A stretch of 10,423 nucleotides of DNA from Holosporales bacterium (GCA_031279495.1 JAITIJ010000004.1:1-10423), one strand, 5' to 3'. Positions 1-7,078 are shown, counted from the stretch's first letter. Numbers and translations: made by a program. Notes: generated by a model not told the origin, from the letters alone.

Positions 1-15
1 TGCTGTGTCTTAAAT

Positions 16-33
16 CTATACTCCCTATACTCC
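16..33. repeat. 9-bp tandem repeat, two copies
   Basis: CTATACTCC occurs twice back to back (16-24 and 25-33). Read on the - strand this gives two GGAGTATAG units. They resemble Shine-Dalgarno cores, but no start codon follows on the - strand before the window edge, so they are not placed as a ribosome binding site for anything visible. Confidence 0.6.
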
Positions 34-92
34 TATAAAAAAGTTACCATCCGGTTAATAAAAAGAAAAAAATCTCGGAAGAGAAAATGGAA

Positions 93-116
93 GGGGAAAG
101 GGAGGGGGAAAGGGAG
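93..116 (+). repeat. 12-bp tandem repeat forming a G-quadruplex motif
   Basis: GGGGAAAGGGAG is present twice in perfect tandem (93-104 and 105-116). The four G runs at 93-96, 100-102, 104-108 and 112-114, separated by AAA, A and AAA, satisfy the classical intramolecular G-quadruplex pattern of four runs of at least three G with short loops. The G-rich strand is the template strand for anything transcribed leftwards from cmk; the transcript itself would be C/U-rich here. Whether it folds in the cell is unknown. Confidence 0.6.
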
Positions 117-272
117 AAAAAGCGAGGCAGAAAGTCTTGTTTTCTTAGACAGTAGAAGAATAAAGGAGGAAAATAAAAAAAAGCTAGAGGATGAGGCACC
201 ACTATCTGAGAGGGCACCAATTAGGAAAAAAGAGGAAGAACAGAAGAAAATAGGAAAGGGATGAAGGTTGCA

Positions 273-297
273 GAAAAAGGATACTTACTCCTTCTTC
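273..297 (-). terminator. Weak hairpin downstream of cmk, possible terminator
   Basis: On the - strand GAAGAAGGA pairs with TCCTTTTTC around a 7-base loop, giving a nine-pair stem with one G-U pair. The T run forms the 3' side of the stem, so it could also be read as a five-pair stem (AAGGA/TCCTT) followed by a short U tract. It lies about 56 bp beyond the cmk stop, where the long leftward operon would be expected to end. The stem is A/T-rich and the U tract is interrupted, so this is only a candidate. Confidence 0.25.
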
Positions 298-352
298 CTA
301 TCACTTTTTTCATGGACAATCTCCAACACTCCAGCTATTTCAAAGCGTTCCT

Positions 353-1030
353 TTATGGAAAGGTAGCGGGTAGAGTCTTTCGCACAGTAGCTTCTGCTGC
401 ATCAACCGTCTGCTCGATAGAAAGACTCGAGGTATCCAAAAGTTGGTACGTCTCGTCCGGACGCAAAGGAGCAAGCGCGCGTTCACAATCATTCCGATCC
501 CGCATACAAAGATCTTGCAAGACTTGACCGTACGGAACTGTCTTGTCTTTGTGCTTCAACTCTAAAAACCGACGTTGAGCACGCACTTCTGGCGAAGCTG
601 TCAGAAAAATCTTGCAATCGGCATCGGGAAAAAGAGCGGTGCCTGTATCGCGGCCTTCTATCACTACTCCTGGAACGCTCAGCCTGAGCACAGTCTGGCG
701 CTGGAATGCCGTAAAAGCAGCACGCACCCGTGGGATTTTTGCAATTTCTGAAGCGGCTAGGCCGACATACTCTTCGCGTAACCCTTGGGTCGGAATGCTG
801 TTTCTTTTTTTCTGGAACCAAGCAGAATCAACAATGGCTTGTAAACGCGCGCCATCTTGCAAAGGACAACCTTCATCGAGAGCACGCCAAGCCAAGATGC
901 GAAAGAAGGAACCGGTTTCAACATAAGAAAACCCAAGATGTCGGGCAAGTGCTGCCGCTACTGTGCCTTTGCCGCTGCCTGCAGGACCGTCAATTGCGAT
1001 GATATAAGGACGGTGCGAAGAATCAGGCAC
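353..1030 (-). CDS. cmk: Cytidylate kinase
   Basis: Cytidylate kinase transfers the gamma phosphate of ATP to CMP or dCMP in the cytoplasm, feeding CTP and dCTP pools. The 225-residue length is normal. The P-loop GPAGSGKGT is at residues 15-23, the GRDTGT segment at 126-131, and R177, D181 and R184, followed by APL, match the CMP-binding Arg/Asp/Arg set known from the E. coli enzyme (R181, D185, R188). The usual D-[ST]-G-A-x-Y-R substrate segment reads E38-T-G-S-F-F-R, a conservative Asp-to-Glu change. The start is GTG at 1030, and its first 8 bases overlap the end of secF (GTGCCTGA contains the secF TGA), so translation is probably coupled. No clear Shine-Dalgarno sequence precedes it. cmk more often sits between aroA and rpsA in alphaproteobacteria; placement behind secF is less usual. 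Confidence 0.95.
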   Translation of the reverse strand: MPDSSHRPYIIAIDGPAGSGKGTVAAALARHLGFSYVETGSFFRILAWRALDEGCPLQDGARLQAIVDSAWFQKKRNSIPTQGLREEYVGLAASEIAKIPRVRAAFTAFQRQTVLRLSVPGVVIEGRDTGTALFPDADCKIFLTASPEVRAQRRFLELKHKDKTVPYGQVLQDLCMRDRNDCERALAPLRPDETYQLLDTSSLSIEQTVDAAEATVRKTLPATFP

Positions 1031-1937
1031 TCGTTGGCGTCTTTTTTGTGTTTTTCAATCCTGTGTGCAAAAGAAGAGGAGCAGAGAGGCAAACAGAAGA
1101 AAAACCCCCAAACGAAAAACCTACAAGCAGTGAAAAACTAAATTCCATAATAATTGCACCACCAAAACAGCACATAGCTAATAATGCCAACAACGTGGTT
1201 ACAGTTGTCAAAACCGTACGAGAAAGGGTCTCGTTCATGCTCAAATTAATAATATCGGGTAACGGCATTGACTTAATCTTTTTCATGTTCTCACGAATAC
1301 GGTCGTATACTACTACCGTGTCGTGAATGGAATAGCTGGCGGTGAGCAAGAATGAGACAATAGCGTTGGTGTTAAACTCGAGGAAATGACAGAGAGAGTA
1401 AAGCCCGAGTAGAATAACGCAATCGTGTACCAGAGCGATAACACCGCAAACCGCAAATTGCCATTCGAAGCGTACCCAGATGTAGACCAGAATAGCCAAC
1501 AAAGACAGAATGACGGCATAAGTCGCGTTCTCAATAAGCTCTTTTCCTACCTTTGGGCCAACTGTCTCTGTCCGACGGATCTCAACAGAAGCTCCAAGCG
1601 CATTCTTGACGCGCTCCAGCGATGCTGCCCACGCACGAGCGTCACCTTCAAGAGATGGGATACGAATCAACACATCTTGTGGCGATCCGAACTCTTGCAA
1701 AGAAACTTCCCCGATGTTTAGGTCAGATAAAGTCTTACGCATTCCAGAAAGATCTGCTTTTTCAGAAGTGCGGACCTCAAGTACATAACCGCCGACGAAA
1801 TCTATACCGTAGTTAAGCCCCTTCCAGAAAAAAGCACCGATTGCTCCTATAGTTAGAAAAATGGAAAAAGCAAAGGTAAAAGATTTCTTTCCAACAAAAT
1901 CAATATTTGTGTCGTACGGAATAAATTGCAGCCCCAT
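1023..1937 (-). CDS. secF: Protein translocase subunit SecF
   Basis: SecF is the smaller inner-membrane RND-type subunit that pairs with SecD and uses the proton motive force to help pull proteins out of the SecYEG channel. The 304 residues show the family layout: a first membrane segment at about 20-39, a periplasmic domain opening with GIDFVGG (44-50), then five hydrophobic segments from about 138 to 290 including the VHD motif at 170-172, the S-Y-S-I-H-D-T-V-V-V segment at 201-210, DRIREN at 212-217 and TVLTTVTTLLALLA at 241-254. Two normally conserved positions differ: Tyr51 follows GG where Thr is usual, and His205 replaces the usual Asn before Asp206. The start is well fixed by an AGGAGG sequence five bases upstream. 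secD ends 9 bp before it and cmk overlaps its end, so it lies in the middle of an operon. Confidence 0.96.
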   Translation of the reverse strand: MGLQFIPYDTNIDFVGKKSFTFAFSIFLTIGAIGAFFWKGLNYGIDFVGGYVLEVRTSEKADLSGMRKTLSDLNIGEVSLQEFGSPQDVLIRIPSLEGDARAWAASLERVKNALGASVEIRRTETVGPKVGKELIENATYAVILSLLAILVYIWVRFEWQFAVCGVIALVHDCVILLGLYSLCHFLEFNTNAIVSFLLTASYSIHDTVVVYDRIRENMKKIKSMPLPDIINLSMNETLSRTVLTTVTTLLALLAMCCFGGAIIMEFSFSLLVGFSFGGFSSVCLSAPLLLHTGLKNTKKTPTSA

Positions 1938-1942
1938 AAGGA

Positions 1943-1948
1943 CCTCCT
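1943..1948 (-). promoter_or_regulatory. Strong ribosome binding site of secF
   Basis: AGGAGG on the - strand lies five bases before the secF ATG, and its first two bases are the last two of the secD TAG stop codon. It is the strongest Shine-Dalgarno sequence in the window and fixes the secF start. Its overlap with the stop suggests tightly linked SecD and SecF synthesis. Confidence 0.8.
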
Positions 1949-3515
1949 ATATAGACAATGTTGTATGGCGCTTATTGCTTAACCACCAGAATGTGATTAA
2001 GCGTGCTAACGTTGTGGACGTAAAGAAAGAAATAACAACACCAAGCGCCGTTGTTACCGCAAAACCGCGAATTGGACCTGTACCAAAATGGTACAAAAAC
2101 GCCATGCCAATGAGCGTGTTTAGGTTTGTGTCAATGATCGTTGTCATTGCCAGATTATACCCATGCCCAACAGCTGCTAGTGGCCGTATTCCTTTACGTA
2201 GTTCCTCTTTAATGCGTTCATTGATCAAAACATTCGCATCTACCGCCATGCCCACCGTCAGCGCAATGCCCGCAATACCAGGCAATGTAAGAGTGGCTTG
2301 CAAAAAAGAAAGCGCCGCGACCAACAGTACTAGGTTCACAAGAACAGCGATATCCGCGATCAGGCCAAAAAAAGAGTATGCCAATAGCATAAACCCAATG
2401 ACGAGCATCACCGCAATCAACGTCGCATAGATACCCGCTTTAATGGCATCAGCGCCAAGATCCGGCCCAACCATACGCTCTTCAACAACAACTAACGGAG
2501 CAGGAAGGGCGCCTGCTCGCAGTAACAACGCTAAATCATGTGCTTCCTCGGCTGTAAAGCTGCCGCTTATACGACCCGATCCTCCCATAATAGGCTCATT
2601 GATTACAGGGGAACTAATGATGCGGTCATCTAAAACAATCGCGAAACGGCGTCGCACGTTTTCCTGAGTCGCTTGACCAAAGCGCTTAGCCCCTACAGCG
2701 TTGAGTCGAAACGTTACTTCCGGACGATTATATTCGTCGAACCCAGGCTGCGCATCAACCAAATGCTCACCACCAATAATAGCCGAGCGGCGCACACGCA
2801 AATGCCCCCCAGAGCCTTCGTCATGTGCAAGCATTACCGTACCAGGTCGATTTTCGCTTCCAGAGACTTCACCGCCTGTGTCTTCCACCAAGCGAAATGC
2901 AAGTTTTGCCGTACGTCCCAGTAGCTCTTTGATATGGGTTGGATCTTGGACTCCTGGTACCTGCAAAAGAATCCGATCTTTGCCTTGTTCTTGAATGGTC
3001 GGTTCACGTGTACCAGTCTCATCAACACGGCGGCGAATGACTTCTATAGAACGATTAACTACATCCACGTGACGGCGCGACAAAGCTACGTCCGTAAGGC
3101 TCATCCGAACCGTTGTCCCTTCGATTGTTACTTTCAGATCAGGATCTATGGCACTGAGCAAGGATTTCGCATGGCCGGCTTGTGCGCTATCGCGTATAGA
3201 AAACGTGAGTGTTGTTTCTCCCGAAGAGGCAGAAGCCGGCAAATCTACGTACCCGATCTTCCCCTTTCGAAGAGTCAAGCGAACAGCCTCTATCGTTTGG
3301 TTGAGGTATTCCTGGTCAGCTGTTTTTAAATCGACTTCCAACAGAAGATGTGCGCCGCCACTTAGGTCGAGACCAAGGCGCACTTTCTCTTTTGGAAAGA
3401 AAACAGGCAGTTTGTTCAGAATATGTGGAGATAGAACATTCGGAAGCGCAAGCAAGGCACCAACCAAGCATACAGACCAAACAAGAACGACCTTCCATTG
3501 AGGAGATTGCGTCAT
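1947..3515 (-). CDS. secD: Protein translocase subunit SecD
   Basis: SecD is the larger membrane subunit of the SecDF complex, with a big periplasmic domain that captures translocating proteins. From the chosen ATG it has 522 residues. The N-terminal membrane segment is at about 9-27, followed by GLDLSGGAHLLLEVD at 48-62, the hallmark opening of the first periplasmic domain. The C-terminal half carries VGPDLG before the second membrane segment, GMAVDANVLINERI at about 422-435 and FGTGPIRGFAV nearer the end, all typical SecD motifs. An upstream in-frame ATG at 3539 would add eight residues (MYRNGVKS), but it lacks a ribosome binding site, whereas the ATG at 3515 follows GGGGTG and matches the usual SecD N terminus. 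The gene sits 25 bp after yajC and 9 bp before secF, the standard translocon operon. Confidence 0.96.
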   Translation of the reverse strand: MTQSPQWKVVLVWSVCLVGALLALPNVLSPHILNKLPVFFPKEKVRLGLDLSGGAHLLLEVDLKTADQEYLNQTIEAVRLTLRKGKIGYVDLPASASSGETTLTFSIRDSAQAGHAKSLLSAIDPDLKVTIEGTTVRMSLTDVALSRRHVDVVNRSIEVIRRRVDETGTREPTIQEQGKDRILLQVPGVQDPTHIKELLGRTAKLAFRLVEDTGGEVSGSENRPGTVMLAHDEGSGGHLRVRRSAIIGGEHLVDAQPGFDEYNRPEVTFRLNAVGAKRFGQATQENVRRRFAIVLDDRIISSPVINEPIMGGSGRISGSFTAEEAHDLALLLRAGALPAPLVVVEERMVGPDLGADAIKAGIYATLIAVMLVIGFMLLAYSFFGLIADIAVLVNLVLLVAALSFLQATLTLPGIAGIALTVGMAVDANVLINERIKEELRKGIRPLAAVGHGYNLAMTTIIDTNLNTLIGMAFLYHFGTGPIRGFAVTTALGVVISFFTSTTLARLITFWWLSNKRHTTLSI

Positions 3516-3521
3516 AGATTT

Positions 3522-3527
3522 CACCCC
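3522..3527 (-). promoter_or_regulatory. Ribosome binding site deciding the secD start
   Basis: GGGGTG on the - strand lies six bases before the ATG at 3515. The alternative ATG at 3539 has only an A-rich stretch before it, so this site favours the shorter SecD. Confidence 0.55.
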
Positions 3528-3540
3528 GTTTCTGTACATC

Positions 3541-3939
3541 CTATTTTTTATTCTTTTCCACTTTCTTAACGTGAGATGCTGTTGGTGATTTTCTCGCCTC
3601 TGCTTTTGTGGCTAGCTTTGCTTCTGATGTCGTGCCTATTTTTGCCAAGACTTCAGAAATGGCACTTTTCCGAACAGAAACCTGAACGCCTTCTGTTAGT
3701 TCCAGGACCAACTCGTTGTCTGAAACACGATACACAGTGCCGATGAGCCCCCCATTAGTCACGACACGATCGCCACGAGAAAGAGCAGCAATCATCTCTT
3801 GCCGCTGCTTTTCTCTGCGCTGTTGTGGCCGAATAAGAAAAAAATAAAACACGACGGCTACCAAAACAAGAGGTACTAGCCCCATGAAATCCATTCCTCT
3901 TGCGGTAGATTGCTCCTGTGCTTGCGCTAGATCAGCCAT
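3541..3939 (-). CDS. yajC: Sec translocon accessory protein YajC
   Basis: YajC is a small single-pass inner-membrane protein that associates with SecD and SecF. The 132 residues show a short N-terminal stretch, one membrane helix at about 18-36 and the diagnostic RPQQ directly after it (37-40), then a basic segment and the cytoplasmic YajC fold with GDRVVTNGGLIGTV at 56-69. The last 30 or so residues are a Lys/Ala-rich tail with no recognised domain, making it slightly longer than the roughly 110-residue E. coli protein. The ATG is preceded by AAGGG at seven bases. It follows the NlpD-like lipoprotein by 31 bp and precedes secD by 25 bp. Confidence 0.95.
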   Translation of the reverse strand: MADLAQAQEQSTARGMDFMGLVPLVLVAVVFYFFLIRPQQRREKQRQEMIAALSRGDRVVTNGGLIGTVYRVSDNELVLELTEGVQVSVRKSAISEVLAKIGTTSEAKLATKAEARKSPTASHVKKVEKNKK

Positions 3940-3970
3940 GCTGTTTCCCTTACCCTTTCAGCAAAAATTC

Positions 3971-4966
3971 TCAATCGCTCTTCGATAGATAAATCATAGG
4001 ATCAACGGGTTTCTTATTCTTGCGCACTTCGAAATACACTTGCGCTTGAGAGACGGCTCCTGTTCTCCCCACGGTTCCAAGAACTTGTCCACGATCGATA
4101 TAATCTCCCTTGCTAACGGTGATTTTACTCAAATGTGCATATGCTGTCATCAACCCATTTTCGTGCTTCATAAGAACGAGGTTCCCAAACGATTTTAGTT
4201 TGGCCCCCGCATACACAACAAGACCGTCATCTGCTGCCAGTACTTTTGCTCCTTCTTGTCCGGTGATATTGATACCATCTGCGCTATCGCCCTGTCCGAA
4301 AGAAGAGAGCACTTCGCCTTGAATGGGCCATACTAAAGACCCATGTGCAGCGGATTTGCTGGAAACAGATCCAGACACTGATTTAGGGATTTCTTTCTTG
4401 GTTTTTGGAGCAGGTCTCGAAGGTGCAAGAACTTCAGGCTCTGCATCAGTGTGTTTCTTAGTTTCTGCTTTGAGAGAGTTTTTCTTTACAGTTGCTTCAG
4501 TGTTTCCCTTCTCAACATCACCTTCCAAGCGCGCTTCTTTTAGGCGGTCACTGAGCGTTTTTCCGAGTGCGTCGTCTTTCTTAGAGGGAGTAAGAGGTAC
4601 TACTTGCACACCACTCTGCCAACCCGTTTCTTGCTGGCCAGAGATATTACCTGAGGAGGCAAAGGCTCTTTCTTCTTGCGTTCTTTCTTTTGGGCAACGC
4701 AAGATCTGTCCTTCCGCAATGACATAAGGAGGCTCTAGTTGATTAATCTCAGCGACTATTTGCGGTGTTGTTCCAAACTTAGAAGCAATGGTTGATAACG
4801 TATCTCCCGCTTTTGCTGTGTATGACAGCGTTTCTGTCGTAGATGGCTCGTACAACATTGGCTCTTCTACTTTAATGTCTATAGGCGCTGGTATTTCACG
4901 TGAACAACTGCTTAGAAATGCGCAGCTTCCCACCAATAAAGCACAAGGCTTCAGCCTATGGAACAT
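3971..4966 (-). CDS. LysM/LytM-domain lipoprotein, NlpD-like, M23 site degenerate
   Basis: This is a peptidoglycan-binding lipoprotein of the NlpD/DipM type. From the chosen ATG (331 residues) it starts with a basic n-region, a hydrophobic core and a lipobox L18-S-S-C21. A LysM domain follows at about 48-92 (KAGDTLSTIASKFGTTP), then a long charged Lys/Glu-rich linker, and a LytM/M23 domain at about 208-331. The zinc site is degenerate: the usual H-x3-D is G-I-N-I at 231-234 and the final H-x-H is Q-V-Y at 309-311, while H278 in YAHLS remains. It therefore should not cleave peptidoglycan and more likely activates amidases, as NlpD does (inference). In-frame ATGs at 5005 and 5017 would give a long n-region; the ATG at 4966, overlapping surE by 11 bp, gives a standard lipoprotein signal but has only a weak ribosome binding site. 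Confidence 0.88.
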   Translation of the reverse strand: MFHRLKPCALLVGSCAFLSSCSREIPAPIDIKVEEPMLYEPSTTETLSYTAKAGDTLSTIASKFGTTPQIVAEINQLEPPYVIAEGQILRCPKERTQEERAFASSGNISGQQETGWQSGVQVVPLTPSKKDDALGKTLSDRLKEARLEGDVEKGNTEATVKKNSLKAETKKHTDAEPEVLAPSRPAPKTKKEIPKSVSGSVSSKSAAHGSLVWPIQGEVLSSFGQGDSADGINITGQEGAKVLAADDGLVVYAGAKLKSFGNLVLMKHENGLMTAYAHLSKITVSKGDYIDRGQVLGTVGRTGAVSQAQVYFEVRKNKKPVDPMIYLSKSD

Positions 4967-5759
4967 AGGACGAAAAAACTTCTTCAAGGATACGAATGGC
5001 TTCATCGTGGTTAGCATAAAGCTGAACAGGTGTAACCGTGATTGCGTTTTCTTGACACAAAGCATGCAAGTCTGTTCGAGGGTATGAAGAGATTTGCGTC
5101 TCTGCCCAATGTGTGCCGATCCAATAGTATAGCGTGTTGTCCGGCGCTTTACGCTCGTTCACAGTCCATTGCAAAGGACAGGGCGCTAGAGGAACAGCTC
5201 TAATGCCAGAAATGCCACCCACAGGAACGTTGGGGAAGTTCACGTTCATTAGTGTACGCTCCGGCCAGGAAAGTGCTAGCAATTTGCGTATAATACCAGG
5301 CAGGAAATGCTCCACCGCAGCATATTTAAAAGATGCTTCTTTGCCGGCGTCCAGACTTACTCCGATCGACTTTATGCCTTGCAAAGCACCTGCCATAGCG
5401 GCCCCTAAAGTGGCAGAGAAAATAGAGGCTTCACCCACATTGCTTCCAGCGTTTACACCCGACAGAATGACATCGGGAGCACGGTCTGCAAGCACGTGGC
5501 GTAGAGCGCAAATAACGCAATCCACGGGCGTTCCTCGTACAGCAAAGCGACGAGGAGACAATTCTTGAATTCTAACGGGATCGTCAAATGTTACAGCGCT
5601 ACTTCTCCCGCTCGAGTTAATTTTTGGAGAAATAACCCATACATCAGGCGATAAATCTTTTGCAATCCTCTCGAGGATCGCTAATCCCTTGGCCTGTACA
5701 CCATCGTCGTTGCAAACAAGGATACGCAGTCCAGATGTCGGTGTTGTATTCGAACGCAT
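4956..5759 (-). CDS. surE: 5'/3'-nucleotidase SurE
   Basis: SurE is a metal-dependent phosphatase that removes phosphate from nucleoside monophosphates and is linked to stationary-phase survival. The 267 residues carry the metal-binding NDDG at 17-20, the S-S-G-R-S-S segment around residue 50, GTPVDCV at 76-82 and SGVNAGSNVG at 100-109. The two aspartates (18, 19), Ser50 and Asn103 correspond to the metal ligands known for the Thermotoga enzyme. The ATG shares one base with the serS stop (TAATG) and is preceded by AGGAG at eight bases, so it is translationally coupled to serS. Its 3' end overlaps the lipoprotein gene by 11 bp. In many alphaproteobacteria pcm (protein repair methyltransferase) stands between surE and the lipoprotein; here there is no room for it. 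Confidence 0.96.
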   Translation of the reverse strand: MRSNTTPTSGLRILVCNDDGVQAKGLAILERIAKDLSPDVWVISPKINSSGRSSAVTFDDPVRIQELSPRRFAVRGTPVDCVICALRHVLADRAPDVILSGVNAGSNVGEASIFSATLGAAMAGALQGIKSIGVSLDAGKEASFKYAAVEHFLPGIIRKLLALSWPERTLMNVNFPNVPVGGISGIRAVPLAPCPLQWTVNERKAPDNTLYYWIGTHWAETQISSYPRTDLHALCQENAITVTPVQLYANHDEAIRILEEVFSSYVP

Positions 5760-7027
5760 TAAATCATCTCCTGACCATTTATGTAAGGTTTTAGCGCATC
5801 TGGTATGGCGATAGAACCCCCTTTTTGCTGATAATTCTCAATGATGGCAACAAGTGTCCGCCCAATCGGTAATCCTGAGCCATTAAATGTGTGTACGTGC
5901 ACCAGAGGGGCACCTTTTTCCGCAGGCCTGTAGCGCGCTTGCATGCGTCGCGCTTGGAAATCGCCACACCATGAACAGCTAGAGATCTCGCGATACTCTC
6001 CCGAACCTGGCAGCCAAACCTCCAGATCATATGTTCTTTTTGCCGAAAAGCCCATATCTCCCGTTGAAAGCGCCACAACACGATACGGAAGGCACAGACG
6101 CTGTAACACAGCTTCTGCAGCACCAACCATGCGATGAAATTCCTCTTCGCCTTGCGTAGGTGTTGTAATGGAGACAAGCTCAACTTTTGAAAATTGATGC
6201 ACACGGATAAGTCCCTTTGTGTCGCGACCAGCTGCTCCTGCTTCTGACCGAAAACAAGGCGTATGCGCCACAAAGCGCAGCGGCAAGTCTTTTTCTTCGA
6301 GAATCTTCTCACGCACAAAGTTTGTCACAACAACCTCAGCCGTGGGAATCAGCCAACGTCCATCTTTCGTACAGAAAAGATCTTCTTGAAATTTTGGCAA
6401 TTGCCCCGTGCCATAAAGAATTTCCGATCTAACAAGGTAAGGGGGCGATACCTCTTGATATCCAAATTCTTTCGTATGGATATCAAGCATAAACGCTGAA
6501 AGAGCACGCTCTAGCCGCGCCAATTCACCCTTTAACACAAAGAAACGTGCACCTGAAAGCATTGCAGCAAGCTGAAAATCCATTAATCCACGCGCTTCTC
6601 CTAAAACGTCGTGCGTCTTTGGGGTAAAAGCAAATGTTGGCTTCTCTCCCCAGTGACGCAATACGACATTGGCTTTCTCATCGGCACCATGCGGGACATC
6701 CTCAGCAGGAATATTCGGCAGGTGCGAAAGGCATTCTTTGAGAGCTGTTTGCGCCTCTTCGGCACGCTGCTCTAGCTCAGGTAGATGCTCCTTCAGTTGG
6801 CACGCTTCTTGAGAAAGTTGCGCAAAGGTTTCTGGATGAGCCCTTTCGGCTGGGATCTGTCTGGCTAGTTGATTGCGTCGCGTTTGCGCCTCTTGCAAAA
6901 CAATCAGCGCGGCTCGCCGGGTTTGGTCTAGCTTCTTGATTTGTTCTGCACATGGACCAATGCCGCGCAGTCGCATTGCCTCATCAAACTCCGCAGGAGT
7001 CGCTAGGATTTTTTCAACGTCAAGCAT
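5759..7027 (-). CDS. serS: Serine--tRNA ligase
   Basis: Seryl-tRNA synthetase charges tRNA-Ser, and also tRNA-Sec where present, with serine in the cytoplasm. The 422 residues match the family: an N-terminal antiparallel coiled coil (roughly 26-100) that grips the long variable arm of tRNA-Ser, then a class II catalytic core. Visible are TAEVVVTN (229-236), motif 2 with FRSEAGAAGRDTKGLIR (259-275) and HQFSKVE, TGDMGFSAKRTYDLEVWLPG (322-341), and motif 3 ending in GLPIGRTLVAIIENYQ. The start was set at ATG 7027 because MLDVEKI matches the usual SerRS N terminus; a TTG at 7039 would add four residues. The upstream gap of 65 bp is the largest in the gene run and holds a promoter candidate. tat genes, often beside serS in alphaproteobacteria, are absent. 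Confidence 0.97.
   Translation of the reverse strand: MLDVEKILATPAEFDEAMRLRGIGPCAEQIKKLDQTRRAALIVLQEAQTRRNQLARQIPAERAHPETFAQLSQEACQLKEHLPELEQRAEEAQTALKECLSHLPNIPAEDVPHGADEKANVVLRHWGEKPTFAFTPKTHDVLGEARGLMDFQLAAMLSGARFFVLKGELARLERALSAFMLDIHTKEFGYQEVSPPYLVRSEILYGTGQLPKFQEDLFCTKDGRWLIPTAEVVVTNFVREKILEEKDLPLRFVAHTPCFRSEAGAAGRDTKGLIRVHQFSKVELVSITTPTQGEEEFHRMVGAAEAVLQRLCLPYRVVALSTGDMGFSAKRTYDLEVWLPGSGEYREISSCSWCGDFQARRMQARYRPAEKGAPLVHVHTFNGSGLPIGRTLVAIIENYQQKGGSIAIPDALKPYINGQEMI
5768..5772 (-). promoter_or_regulatory. Ribosome binding site of surE inside serS
   Basis: AGGAG on the - strand lies eight bases before the surE ATG and inside the last codons of serS. With the TAATG stop-start overlap it supports coupled translation of the two genes. 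Confidence 0.65.
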
Positions 7028-7049
7028 CTCTTTTCTCAAAAATCAGGGC

Positions 7050-7078
7050 AATATAGCACTTTTTGAGCAATCTCGGAA
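7050..7078 (-). promoter_or_regulatory. Candidate sigma-70-type promoter before serS
   Basis: On the - strand TATATT (7050-7055) is a five-of-six match to a -10 box. TTCCGA (7073-7078), exactly 17 bases upstream, is a poor -35 box. The transcript would begin close to the serS ATG. This is the only gap in the leftward gene run large enough for a dedicated promoter. Support is the -10 match and spacing only. Confidence 0.3.

Larger units (their letters stand above)
1..352. other. Gene-poor purine-rich region beyond cmk
   Basis: No recognisable gene is visible here. The + strand is extremely purine-rich: from 61 to 264 I count 41 pyrimidines in 204 bases, so about 80% purine. Frame 1 of the + strand is open from the window edge to a TGA at 262-264 and would encode a Lys/Glu/Arg-rich tail, but it contains no ATG, GTG or TTG start codon and uses AGA/AGG arginine codons, whereas the genes nearby mostly use CGN. 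It could be the C-terminal end of a gene entering from the left, or simply an open frame caused by base bias. In many alphaproteobacteria rpsA follows cmk, so this might instead be the leader of an rpsA gene lying off the left edge. Neither reading can be decided from the window. Confidence 0.5.

Noticed and set aside
15..60. Promoter on the - strand (TTAACC with TATAGG)
   Set aside because: The spacing is about 15 bp and the boxes are poor matches. No downstream gene is visible to support it.
73..84. TCTC-GGAA-GAGA hairpin next to A runs, as a terminator
   Set aside because: A four-bp stem is too weak to call, even though a T run follows it on the - strand.
87..155. Short + strand frame starting at ATG 87
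   Set aside because: It is only a Glu/Arg/Gly repeat produced by the G-rich tandem repeat and stops after 22 residues.
261..527. 88-codon + strand frame with a Shine-Dalgarno-like AGGAAAGGG before its ATG
   Set aside because: Most of it is antisense to cmk, and the peptide shows no domain or conserved pattern. The leader is only part of the purine tract.
1861..2430. 189-codon + strand open frame
   Set aside because: It lies opposite secF and secD, whose motifs are clear, and its own peptide shows no family features.
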